From Pelobates cultripes (Eukaryota; Chordata; Amphibia; Anura; Pelobatidae), in the NCBI GenBank assembly GCA_933207985.1, contig OW240916.1, positions 132,113,371 to 132,177,370 on the forward strand: a stretch of 64,000 nucleotides of DNA. The letters are read 5' to 3'. A model generated the notes under the pieces. The model was not told the DNA's origin and did not search any database. It was given only the letters and a program-made list of their open reading frames with translations. Below, piece by piece: positions 23,736 to 35,301 of this stretch. Positions within the stretch are counted from its first letter, which is position 1. Every line of letters begins with the position of its first letter. Made by a program: the position numbers and the translations under genes.

Positions 23736-26404
23736 CACAAGAGTAAAAAGTTTATGTAGCATGCCTCAGCACACTGATTAGTTTAAATGCACAGAATGAC
23801 ATGATAGACAATTTGCAGCTGTTCCATTTAAGAAAGGTGAATTCACCAGCTAATTTACTAAAGTTATTCCAATATAATCAGCCATTATTTAAACAATCAA
23901 AGTTTCCAGGTTCTACATCGGCAAATGATGCATAGCTACTGTCTGTGTAAAGTTTATTATCAGTGTGAATATCTACAAATAATTTGTCAGGGCGACTTAT
24001 GTCTTCTTTAGGGATATATTTCACACACAAAAAAGGAACACTGTGTGGTTTGTTTAATCATTTGCGGAGAACTGACAGGAAGGTTACATTCTATGCATCA
24101 CAGTTATAAACCCACATAAAGAGTGAACCATATGTATAAATACAACTACTGAAGTTTAAATTCTGTAACCTACTACACATTCTGAGCTAACAAATGGGAG
24201 AACAACAAGATGGGAAAAAGGGAATTTGAATCAATGAGTGACACTCGAGATAGAACATATTTAGGCATGATAATTGGATATTAGATGCATTTTTGCATAA
24301 AAGCACTTTTTAACTTTTTCCATGCTGTGATAAAATAGCTATAGGTAACATAGTACTAAATTGGGATAACCAGTATTTGTCCTAACTGCTCTTTAGCAGA
24401 TCTTATTACAGGTATGCTATTGATTGTGTTTGCCAAGCTTACTGAAAACTTTTTCAATGTATGATAAATTTATCTCTTCTAAGCCATTGCTATTTAAGGT
24501 TATCATCAGCATTTGTAACCATATTTAATTCAGTGAGCAATGCTACAAGAAAGCAATTACATAAAGTATGTTAACACCTCTGCTTTGCTTTGTGTCATAG
24601 GAATAGCAGAAAATTCACTATAAGCTACTTTTGGGACAAACCTAAATAGGCTTTTTTTCCTATTGACCCATGGCTAATGTGATCAGGGAAAATACAGCTA
24701 ATCTCATGTAGCCTTGTATTGCAGTATTAGCCAATGAATGGGTTATTCTGCTATTAATGATTCAGTGGTCTGAGGATTAATGAAAGCCTAAGGATAATTC
24801 AAATGGGTTAAGCATGTCAATCATATATTTCATGCTTACCTGCAATAAAATGTCGCTATTGGAAAGCAAACCGCCTGTTACCAAACAACCAGTGACTATG
24901 AATATATTTAATTAACATAGGAATAATTGCCTCACTCTTGGTTCTTTACCAGATCTATTCAGCATTACTCATTCATTACCATATTCAGAGTCTATACTAG
25001 AAAGATGAAAGACTGGGCTGCCACATAAGACATCTATTCAATGGCTGAGAGACTGAGCAGAGTTTTTGCTAGGCCCCTGTTTTCTTTTTGTCTGGTTGCT
25101 GTAGGGAAAACACAAACATCTCGTGTAAGCTGCTTACAAATTGGGAAAACGGTAAAGCAAATTAATTGCAAGGCAGCTGCCTTGGTGAAAAAAATAAAAG
25201 TTTATGTGTAAAATAGTTTGCTGTGGAAAATCTGATCTGTAATGTTTTGCTTGCTTGGAAAATTTTAGAAGAATAAACAGAGCAAGTGATTGGTCATAAA
25301 AATGGTTGTGAAGTGATGCTTTTTTTAGGGTATTTTAGATACTTTACACATTAAGCCGTAAACTGGGATAGATTAACGTGTTTTTTCAGAACCCAGAGTT
25401 AGTTGCTTGTTTATGTGGTTCCTTTAAATTTGTGCTGTAAGACAAACAAACCAAGTAGGACATCTGTATACTAATTGGCTAGAATGTGCTTCTCCAGAAT
25501 GCTTTGCCTAATGACACGGTGCACTCAGCATACATGCAACTGTGGAAAATTTTAAGAATTAATATTTTATTACCTGTAAATTGTATACTGTTTTGCTACA
25601 CTGTATGCTTTGGAAACCAAATATAGAAATTAATAAACCAAAAGTATGTACAATATATTTTGGAATTTTCATTTATACATTTTTTTTTTAACTATAAAAT
25701 TTAAGAAAAAAAAACAACTCAAAATTCTAATTAATTGGGTGTCATTAAAAATAACATGATGTTGTGTCATTTGAATTTTTCTCATTACATGATAGGATTC
25801 AAATAGTTAATAGGGACATTAGAATTGTGCTGATCTTTGGAGAAATCTGAATGATACCTCTACAAAGCCCTGTGACATTAGTTAAGATCATTCCATTTTA
25901 GAATAGAACCTTTAAACAAAAGATTGTTATGAGGACATAAACTGTCATTGGTCCTCATTCAGTCACAAAGCCAAAGTTTAGTGGATCATTTCTCAGTGAG
26001 CAAATTCTAGTACTGATTAGATTTGTCATTAAGCCTATGATGAATTAAAGACCTCATATGATTTAATGAATTAGGTAGAATGTCTGAGTCATAGTTATAT
26101 AAATAGGCTTGATTTATATCAATATTGGCAACTGCCCAAATACATTCATATTTATTAACAAATAAACACGTAAGCATCTGTAAACTGCATGCTAGAAAAT
26201 GTTAAAATTTTTTACATTTTTATAAATTTTAATAATGCTTATGACACAATAATATACCCTTAAATAAAATATTTTGAATAAAATGTCTGCATAAAAATGT
26301 AAAATAGAGTTTGAAATGTGTTAACTCTCAACACTAGCAGCTAAAGGCCATGCACATCTCAGCCGTTCAAATAAACAGAAATATTTTTTAAGATATTTGC
26401 CTCT
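23736..26404. other. Repeat-poor intron block
   Basis: No recognisable transposon, microsatellite or exon in about 2.7 kb, unusual for this window. Unremarkable base composition, many AT-rich homeodomain-like TAATTA/ATTAA words but nothing site-specific. Candidate for conserved regulatory sequence by exclusion only. Confidence 0.4.
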
Positions 26405-26484
26405 TTAACCCCTTAAGGACACAACTTCAGAAATAAAAGGGAATCATGATGGAATATTTCCTTCATGTGTCCTTAAGGGGTTAA
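26405..26484. mobile_element. 80-bp TTAA hairpin MITE
   Basis: TTAA-CCCCTTAAGGACACA at the left and TGTGTCCTTAAGGGG-TTAA at the right give a 15-bp perfect inverted repeat around a ~42-bp loop (ACTTCAGAAATAAAAGGGAA). The first 12 bp are the same as the ends of the 2125-bp element at 10204..12328, so both were probably mobilised by the same enzyme. Confidence 0.75.
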
Positions 26485-29065
26485 ACATTTAAGGCAACTC
26501 ATTTTTAGAGCGTCAAAATGTTTCTCATTCTGAGCGGTCTTTAATGTGTTTCCATGTTCTTCCAGAAATCCTGTTTCATCACATTTGGAAATATTGCTTT
26601 TACAATTTGTTATAGAAGCAGATTCCAAGTTATGTTTTTAAAAACTTCACTATAATCGAAATACGATGGAAAATGTACTGAAAAACAAATGAACAACATG
26701 AATATTATTATGTAAAATAATTGAATTTTTTGTCTCCAAAAAATGTTGACATGAAGCAACCAAAATTACTCCAGTAGTGAGTTAAGATGAGGACAGATTT
26801 ATGTCTTTCGGCCAAAATAGAGATGGAAAAAATCTCAGATCAAGGTAGATTGAGTATTTTTATTCCAGCCAGGCTTTGGTAACCTAAATTTCCACATCTC
26901 TCATCAACCTGTTGTTTAGTAAACATAACTATTAGTTGTACTTTGTCATTCATTTGCAGATTTTAAACTCCCCTCTATAATAATACATTATTTTAATCTA
27001 TTAATTGTATTTGCCGAAATTTGGCAGTTGTAATCCACCACGGTATTTTGTTTTATTTCTCATTTTGTAGTGTTGGGGAGTATGTTGGCACTTGATAAAT
27101 AATAACACAGACCGTGATATGATCTTGTGGGCTTTTTGTATTCTGTATCTTATTTTATTTGGAAGTGAGCTTTCTTGATCTCTCGGGAATAATGAGCATA
27201 ATTGTGTGTAGAATTTGTTTCTGCTCATATTTTTGTCCCTATTTTAAGACCTGGACAAGATAGGTGACAACTTGTTTGTTAGTTTTCCATATACACTAAT
27301 ATAAAGATTTATTGTACCTGTGACATGAGACGTTATTACTGCTCGATGTAGCTCTTTTTTACATAATAAATAGTGAGTAGTATATCATATCACTTTTTTT
27401 CCATTGAGTTCTTTTTAAGTCTTATTATTTAGAATCACTTTCTTTGGATAAGACTAAAGGGTCAAGTTTTGATTATTTTTGTAGACATATTGTCTATCAA
27501 TGATTGTGTTTGCTGTTTGAAGTAAACACAGTTGTAGCCAAACCATAAACCATACAATACAAACACAGGTCGTTTTGGCTAGGATTCGGAAGAGTCGTCT
27601 CCCAGGTCCAACTTTTTTGCCATTTTTAAATGCTAGTTTCACACAGTTCTTGACATGAGACTTTGTACGTAACTTCCAAATCAAGAATGAGAAACTGTTC
27701 AGCATAATTTAGTATTAATAATAATTAATAATTATTCAATATATGTGACTAGATTCAATGTATATGACTTATCTACTATTGAGCATATGGTGATTGACCA
27801 CTACAGCTCTATATGAGACACTGGGGTTAGTTATTCTAACTAACTAATTGTGGTAACGTCATACGTTGATAATCGAATACCAAACTTTGAATATTTTGCA
27901 AATCATTTATATCTGATCTATTTTGGGGTAAGCTTTGGCCATGTGATATCTATGATTTGTATCCCAACTGCAGTATATCTAGCAGCTGTACAAACCTCTG
28001 TGACACAGGTTCTTCTCCCATCGCTGTACACTGGCACTATCAAAATATTACACCGTAAAAAGAGAAAAAAAAGGCAAAAATGCATTACATTTTTGTGATA
28101 ATTGCATCATGTAGTGTTGTTTAACTATTTGTAAACAGAACTGAGCTTGGATAATTTGATGTGTTACATACATTACAGTAGATTTAAATACTGTTGGCCT
28201 TTGCCATAATCCTTTGCCAGTGTTCCATTTAGTAAGCTTCATAGGAGGTGGGTTTCTAGAACAGCTGGACATCTACCATTGGTTGTCACTCCCATAGGAT
28301 ACTGTTTAAAGAGGAACCATCACTTCAACAGTCAAGCACAGAGGAGGTGAGGCCAGCTGTTGCATATTGCTAGTTGTAAAAAGGCAGATCACCATACGAG
28401 TTGTAGGTCTGTAACAGCTGTTAATTTGCTTGTTGGCAATTGGTGACCCCTTGCATAGTGAATGGAGAAAAAACAAAAACCAGATCCCAATTTTTCTTTC
28501 TCCAATGCAACGTGTGCCCTGGTTATGCAATGGCTGAACCAGACTGTGATGTAATTCGCTAAATCTTTTATACATTTAAAAGAAAATGGAGCACCACAAA
28601 AAACACACAATGTGATTTAAAATGTTTTATTCTACAGTGTAATTTCCAGAGAAGTGAAAGGCCTGTTTAAATAATATTTAATAGTATACAATGGCACTCA
28701 AAAGACACTACTAGAATTATATCTCAATTCAATGTAAAGTGTGTTGAAAAAATATTTAAATATTTTATAAATAGAGCCTAATCCAATAACACTACAATGC
28801 AAAGCTGCCAAGTAGAGGTTAGATAGAAAATGTTTTTTCCAGCAATAAGGTCTAGATGGGGACAGGTCTTAAAACCTGGGGGACATTTTATCGTAGGTTT
28901 TTTTTTTTCCAATTAAATTTATTCTAAATATTGGTTTAAAATCAGGGTTTTGATTACAGATCTTCTACAAGCTGAAATACAAATATGAATCCAATAAATT
29001 CAGCTTTAATCGACATTCTGGTAAAAAATAAAAATAAAATAAACATGACAGCTTGGGTAACCAAC
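26485..29065. other. Intron with an L1-type fragment
   Basis: On the minus strand near 27001..27060 the frame reads MRNKTKYRGGLQLPNFGKYN, resembling the GGLGLPN..KYY box that follows the reverse transcriptase in L1-type ORF2. Nothing else in the block is recognised, including the open frames at 27454..27705 and 27850..28098. Confidence 0.45.
27001..27228 (-). pseudogene. L1-type ORF2 C-terminal fragment
   Basis: Only the YRGGLQLPNFGKYN box is convincing. In L1-type LINEs this box (GGLGLPN..KY) sits between the reverse transcriptase and the C-terminal cysteine motif. The residues upstream in the same frame do not align by eye and may be out of frame. No catalytic motif is retained. Confidence 0.45.
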
Positions 29066-29079
29066 CATAGTGTACATCA

Positions 29080-29999
29080 TAATACATAAAAGTGATGGTG
29101 CACAGTATTAAAAACCACCCTTTGTAGATAACTTAAATAATAAAAAGGTGAAAAACCTCATAAAATCTAAATACAATACACAATAAACAACGTGTCACAA
29201 ACCTACGTGCAATCTAGGTGTTTAAAATCATCAATCAGTGCAATTGTGATGCAAGTGTCGCAATGTGACAAGTGCATATACTGGTACGGATCAGGAACCA
29301 GGAAGTGATTTACTACACATCGGCAGAACCAGCCGCGGACAGGGACAGAAGTGACTGTGAATACATTGCAAACAAACTTTACTCGTTCCCAAGGGCTGGT
29401 GAGCTAATGGTGGACTTTTTACAGATTTGCACATGTTTTTATTGCATTACAGAATAAAGATTGTACTTACCTGAGATCCTGGTGGCGAGTATATCCTATG
29501 GATCCCATGCACGCTAGGGGCTGATCCTCCCTGAGCGTTATAGCTACGAGTGGTGCTTTAATCACTCTTACCTTGTGAGTGAGATACTTAAATACTTTTT
29601 TAAATATATATATTTTTATTATTGTGTGGCACTAGGAGCTCTTCTCCCTTGTGTGTCTCCTTGTCTCCTTCTTAGATACCAGAAGTGTTATCTTACCATT
29701 TTACAAGTATATGCACTTGTCACATTGCTGCACTTGCATCACAATTGCACTTATTGATGATTTTAAACACCTAGATTGCACCTAGGTTTGTGACTAGTTG
29801 GTTTATTGTGTATTGTTATGAGGTTTTTTACCTTTTTATTATTTAAGATATCCACAAAGGGTGGTTTTTAATACTGCGCACCATCACTTTTATGTATTAT
29901 TTCATTTAAATCTTATTACCAGGACTTTTTTGTTGGTTGCTGCAATTTACGAATTTGTCTACTACTAACTGTATTTGTGCCATCTTATTCATATACGTA
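29080..29999. mobile_element. Hairpin retroposon with 14-bp target duplication
   Basis: Flanked by perfect direct repeats CATAGTGTACATCA (29066..29079 and 30000..30013). Two ~200-bp arms, 29080..29283 and 29708..29903, are reverse complements at roughly 90 percent identity by eye (an 8-9 bp gap at TAAAATCTA is the main difference). They flank a ~424-bp interior containing GGATCAGGAACCAGGAAG and GGGGCTGATCCTCCCTGAGC. About 95 bp follow the right arm before the target repeat. No coding frame of note. Duplications this long suit LINE-type retroposition rather than a DNA transposase. Confidence 0.7.
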
Positions 30000-30013
30000 C
30001 ATAGTGTACATCA

Positions 30014-31336
30014 CTTGACTTTTTTTTCCCTCTCTCCGTGTATGTGCCGTATACTGAAATGTAACTGGCTTCAGTCAAAAGGATGCTGAATATATAATTG
30101 TATGGATGCTCTCAATTATATCTTTCAAAACATAAAGTCAGTGATTTAGGCAGAGTGCCAGGCAACATATGTGCAGCCTAATCCCTCCAGTGCCAGAGGG
30201 ATCTACAAATAAAGTATATAGAAGAGCAGAGGATTAACCCCTTCAAGATAAAAAAAAACCTAACTCACCCACTTCCTTTGTGGGGATGCACTTTTTGTCA
30301 TCTGTTGAGTTTTCAAGTTTTGAAAAGAAATGTTTGTTTTTTTTCTATTAAAATGAAAATATGAGAAGCGTTGTCTAAAAAGGAAGCTGGCTTGCCATGC
30401 TCTAATGATATTACAACTTCCTGTTGGTCCACAAACGTGAGGCATGATGACATCCACATTTTCCATGAGGATATGAAAGCCATGTACTTCAGAAACCCAA
30501 AAGAGCACATTTGATAAAATGGTACCTACTGGAATACATTTTCTTAAACACTGCTAGAAACAGTCTGACCTGTCTGCTGATTCACACTTTCATGGAACAC
30601 TCCAGCATCATATATAAATACATTTCTGTATAACGCTCTAGAGGAACAAAACGTGTGTGAGCTGGTTGACAATGAAATTAGTTAAGGTAAAGCTAACTTT
30701 TCGCACTATGCAAACGCTCTTGCTGCTTCAGTCTCTCTAACACTGTGGCATGTTCCCTTTTTTCTACACTCATTACATACACCTTTCTTCTGTTACAGAC
30801 TGTGTAACACAAGCTTCTACATGCTAGTAAGAAGGTAAGGAGAAGAAGGGACAAGTAAGTGCTTGTGGACACCCCTAGAAAGCGTGGAGTGAGCACATCA
30901 TTAGACGCATTTATGTCAAGCTCAGGGTACTGTCTGCATGATATGCCCTTTGTTGTCAAGCATGCATGATTGGCAGGCAGTCTGTCATGCATTCACACCA
31001 GGCTGACCTAATTTTTCCCCCTTTTGGGAATGTTTGCCCCTTTGCCCCTTTGGGTGGTTCTAGCTACGTGACTCGCGTCAGCGGCCCACCCTTTAACCCC
31101 GCCCACCGACTTTATGCTTCGCCGGACCTGCTGTTAGGGGGTATGGATTTGCTTGAACTATAAAAGCGAGAGATTACCTTAGGGTATGTGTTTTCTGATA
31201 GCTATATCCTGTGTTTCCCTCCAGCACAACCTTCGATGATGATTACATGTTCGCATAAACATGGACACTGCACAGGAGGCAAACTGAAAACAGGCTGAGC
31301 AGGCTGGCTACACACGAGACATACACCTAGCATAGG
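30014..31336. other. Intron; promoter-like CpG-containing patch at its right
   Basis: No exon seen. At about 31060..31165 there are CpG dinucleotides, a GC box (ACCCCGCCCACC) and, about 65 bp on, CTATAAAAGCG. This is listed separately. The rest is ordinary AT-rich intron. Confidence 0.45.
31060..31170 (+). promoter_or_regulatory. TATA/GC-box patch, possible retroelement promoter
   Basis: GCGTCAGCGGCCCACCC contains a CRE-like half (GCGTCA). TTTAACCCCGCCCACC is a GC box, and AACTATAAAAGCGAGAG is a good TATA box on the + strand. Together the order GC box - TATA is promoter-like. No gene starts after it; it may belong to a retroelement whose A-tailed 3' part ends at 32945. Could also be chance. 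Confidence 0.3.
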
Positions 31337-31344
31337 CATACACC

Positions 31345-32273
31345 CAGTGGTGTATCCTGGTTTTGTGCTGCCCTAGGCAGGACAAAACTCAGGCACCCCT
31401 CACCCCTTGCGCCACCCCCACCCAACCCTTCCCCCCGCCCCACCTTCTAAATACACACACACACAGAGACACAAACACACACACACACAGTCAGACACAT
31501 ACACAGACACAAACACAGTCAGACACAAACACACACACACTCAAACACACACACATAGTCAGACACAAACACAGACACAAACACACAGTCAGACACAAAC
31601 ACAGTCAGACACAAACACACACACAGTCAGACACAAACACACACACACACAGTCAGACACAAACACACACACACACACAGTCAGACACAAACACACACAC
31701 AGTCAGACACAAACACACACACAGAGTCAGACACAAACACAGTCAGACACACACACAGTCAGACACACACACACACACAGAGTCAGAGACACACACACAG
31801 AGTCAGAGACACACACACACACACACTCACAAACACACAGTCAGACACAAACACACACACAGTCAGACACAAACACAGTCAGACACATACACACACACAC
31901 AGAGTCAGAGACACACACACTCACAAACACACAGTCAGACACACACACACATTAACTTTTTTTTTAATTTAAATCCCCCCCCAACCTCCTTACCTTTGGG
32001 AGTGCTGGGGGGTGCAGGGTCTCTCTCTCCCTGGTGGTCCAGTGGCTGCCGGTCGGGCTGGGTGGTTGGCGAGGGAGCTGAGCAGTCAGCTCATAGGAAG
32101 TGCTCCCTCGCCAGCCGCCCGCCTGCCAGCGCCACCCGCTCGGGATGTCAGTTAGCCGCGAGGCTAACTAGGCATTTGCCCTGGGCATTTGGGGGGGCGG
32201 CGTTTTTTGCCGCCCCCTGAAAAATGCCGCCCAAGGCAAATGCCTTGTTTGCCTCGCGGCTAATACGCCCCTG
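31345..32273. mobile_element. hAT-type non-autonomous element carrying CA repeats
   Basis: Flanked by perfect 8-bp duplications CATACACC (31337..31344 and 32274..32281). Ends CAGTGGTGTATCCTGG and GCTAATACGCCCCTG are short inverted repeats, the pattern of hAT elements. The interior is a 500-bp CA-rich array and, after it, a G/C-rich half (AGTGCTGGGGGGTGCAGGG) ending in a hairpin around GGCGGCGTTTTTTGCCGCC. No transposase. The long open frames here (285 and 182 codons) are translations of the CA array. Confidence 0.85.
31452..31951 (+). repeat. CA-rich variant minisatellite
   Basis: Repeats of (CA)n separated by CAGTCAGACACAAA, CAGAGTCAGAGA and CACTCACAAA blocks, so a compound array rather than a pure dinucleotide run. 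It lies wholly inside the hAT-type element. Confidence 0.9.
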
Positions 32274-32281
32274 CATACACC

Positions 32282-32945
32282 AGCCAGCAGACCACACCCA
32301 CACACAAGTCACACCCACTACCATGCTGATGAGTGGGACACTGGACCAACCTGTACCAAGTAACAGAGTAAGCAGAGACGGAGGAACAGTGGCAGCCTAA
32401 GCACATTACCTTAATAGAACAACACACTCACGGACCTGATATGCAATTGTGGGGGTATGACACGCACCAACTTAATTGCACGCCCGAGGACCTCTAACGT
32501 GACAACCACGACTAATACACACTACTCAGAACAAGCATAGAGGTTTAAAGACATAAGCCAAGTGGTACCGATATGACTATACACGTTGGTTATACTAATC
32601 CAGTGGGTGACGGGTCGCAAATAGCATGTTCACTTTGTTATATATAAATGGTGACAAAAACACGGCAAGTGAATTTTTATATCACTGTTATTTCATTAGT
32701 ACACAGACCTGTTGATTCCACTATGATGCCTCAAGCTAGTTATACCACTTTGGCTCAAACCATATTGCTTATAACTTGTTTATTTTATCGTTACCTTTTT
32801 CAGTTACAAATGTATGCATACCCAACAAGCCATAATACTATTAAAAGATGACTGTGGAAATAGAGCCTGCTGATGCTGTTGTGGCGATACAGGCACTGTT
32901 GTACCTACCTGCATACCAAAAATAAAGAATTTTAAAAAAAAAAAT
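32282..32945 (+). repeat. Probable LINE 3' end with A tail
   Basis: Ends CCAAAAATAAAGAATTTT followed by an A run and TATATA at 32930..32957. The AATAAA then A-run architecture in the + direction suggests a LINE 3' untranslated region (GTGGCGATACAGGCACTGTT just upstream is of a type I associate with frog L1 tails, from memory). The coding part is missing; the hAT element at 31345 was inserted upstream in the same sequence. Confidence 0.45.
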
Positions 32946-35160
32946 ATATATATATACAAGGCCGGGGCCTGACCTCTGATCGGAATGGACGCAAGTCATT
33001 CAGCTCCCGCATTCCGTGTTGAATTTATCTTATTACCTGTGACTGGAAGGCATTGTTTGACACATCTGGGTCTCCCCATGAAAGAGAAATCAAAATGTTA
33101 ACAGAGATTCCAGTTAGTAAGGTCAGTATGGAGTTGTAGTGAGCTGTCAAACCAGAACAAAATAGCTGAAAAAAATCTCCAAGTCACGTTTCCAGCTCTT
33201 TTGTTTTGGCCACAACTGTGCACTCTCCTTGCTAGTTTTTCTCCAATTCTCTACTTAGAGAATAAACTACAATATGAAATTAGCCTGTGAAAAAACTGAC
33301 TGGGAGGAATTTGACCTCCCTCAGTGTATTTCTCTTATCCCACTGATTTTCCCTCCTAGAGATTCCATCTAAGACATGATAGTTTTGGCTCATTGTTCCT
33401 TTGTAAACATTAACAGACTGGTATTCTTGAACAAATTCAGATATTAATATTAATTATTCTGGTTCACTTGTTCATGTTGTCATGGTAGCAGATAATATAT
33501 TGGAAATGTGCACTGTCCAGCTATGAAAAGAAATACATCAGATTTAGCCCAACAATATGTATAAATAAACACCTAATTATTGTTTATTCACTAAACACCT
33601 ACTTGATGTTATTCACTAAACATCTAATTGTAGTGAATTGAAAACTGAATTTCCAATAGTTATAAGAAAAAAGTATGGGAACACCTCAGATCTTCCACCA
33701 TCTCGTGGGATTCCTTGCACCAGAGCCACCAATAGCCATGCTGTGACTTCAGGAGACTTGTAGGGTTTCTCCAAGCCAATTTGTTGTTTTTTTTTGCCTA
33801 CATTTTCCAGTTTGGTTTTCCATTCATTACAATTCTGTGTGAATAAGCCCCAATAAATGTGAACCACCACTCCAAGCAGCGGCTTTTTGGCTAGTGACAC
33901 ACACCCATTGGAAGGTATCAGGAATACCCTGTCACTCCCCACCCCCTTTTTTTAATGGTTTGAAACCTACCTTCACATAGGAACCGCTCCCTGCCTTCAC
34001 ATATGAACCGCTCTCTGCCTTCACATATGAACCGCTCCCTGCCTCCACATAGGAACCGCTCCCCGCAACCACATAGGAACAGTAAGAGTGTCATCTGTGC
34101 ACAGGGAAAGCTAGAGAAAGTTCCTTCTTAGGAACTTATAGCTCTTTGGTGTTAGAAATGGAGGTTGTGAGCTATGCTACACTTTGTACTTTACCAGTTT
34201 ACGCTAGGGATTGGGTCATTTATTGGTTGAGTTCACTTAGCTGATGCTCAAGGTATGCCGTGAAGCAGAGCATTGGTCTGCTTTCACGTTTTCAGAATTG
34301 GGGGCCAGGGCTTAAGCAACTCTGATAAACAGTGAGTACATTTCTGTCAGTGATTTTGGACCTGGTGCCAAGAGACTCCATGCACCATAACCACTTCAAT
34401 AAGTGTCCCTTGAAAGTGTAGAGCCCTGTTATTATTTTACACAAGGAAGTACTTGAAATAATCCAAATACTGACAGTAGCAATTGTGTTCTATAACTGGT
34501 TCTCCGAGATCTTCCAGCGTAAACGGGATGGTTAAAGAGAATTGCTTGGTCAGCGATAAGAAAAATTAAGCTGGTTTCCATAAATGCTCCATGGTTGCCA
34601 TGTTAAAATACTTTCATATGTATCTCCTTAATGCAATAGACTATTAAGTGGGTTCATTTACAGTCTGTGACAATATGATTTCAAATCAATGTGTAAATCA
34701 GTCCATGTGTTTCCTAACTTGTGTAAGTAATGAATACATTAATGGAATGTTTTGATTAGTGTTGGCAGCGTTCTTTGGGATAATCTGTTTTTGATAGCGT
34801 ATATTTTACAGTCTAATGTGTGCCTGCTGATATTTGGCTGTTTATTTTATGTTAATGTTTCTTGGACATATTTGAGTAGTGTGTTTTGAACTAGTTATCG
34901 TGTGCCTGAGTGTCAGTGAAGTGTTAGGACTGCCATGTCCCTAGGCCTCAGGTATATTATGTCTCTTGAGTTCAAAATTGCCAGTTTGGCACTTTCAGGA
35001 ATGCGAGTAGAAACGAAAAACCCACTAAGTCAAAGGTAAAGCATTTAAACCACATTTAGCAGGTTAGGATAGGTGTATATAACTATTAAGCAAGTATTAT
35101 TAGAAGCAAATGCCTAGCTGAGGAGAATGTTATGATTGAGTGCCCACTCACACATAAGAG
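32946..35160. other. Intron with one 24-bp tandem repeat
   Basis: Contains 33971..34081 (separate entry). The 108-codon minus-strand frame at 33616..33942 has no motif I recognise. No exon or RNA gene. Confidence 0.45.
33971..34081. repeat. 24-bp tandem repeat, 4.6 copies
   Basis: Units of the form CTTCACATAGGAACCGCTCC plus CTGC. Copies differ at one to four positions (ATAG/ATAT, CTTC/CTCC, CTGC/CCGC). The last, partial unit is AACCACATAGGAACA. Unit length of 24 leaves a reading frame open but no gene is implied. Confidence 0.9.
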
Positions 35161-35258
35161 AAAAAAAAAAATAATAATATATATATATATATATATTGCT
35201 TGTTCACCTACCCACTGCAAAGCGCTATGGAATTTGTTGGCACTATACAAATAATAAC

Positions 35259-35296
<38 letters not shown>
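35161..35296. repeat. TA microsatellites around an L2-type tail
   Basis: (TA)n runs at about 35172..35196 and 35262..35296. Between them, CCCACTGCAAAGCGCTATGG and GGCACTATACAAATAATAA match the 3' end of L2-type LINEs. Confidence 0.65.

Positions 35297-35301
<5 letters not shown>

Noticed and set aside
31363..32220. 285- and 182-codon His/Thr/Gln-rich frames
   Set aside because: Both are translations of the CA array inside a hAT-type element with exact target duplications; two overlapping frames open at once is the mark of a repeat.
32951..33010. Possible tRNA-like or SINE head (GCCGGGGCCTGACCTCTGAT)
   Set aside because: No A-box/B-box pair or cloverleaf could be drawn.
33616..33942. 108-codon minus-strand frame
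   Set aside because: No motif, no splice context, not seen again in the window; chance cannot be excluded.
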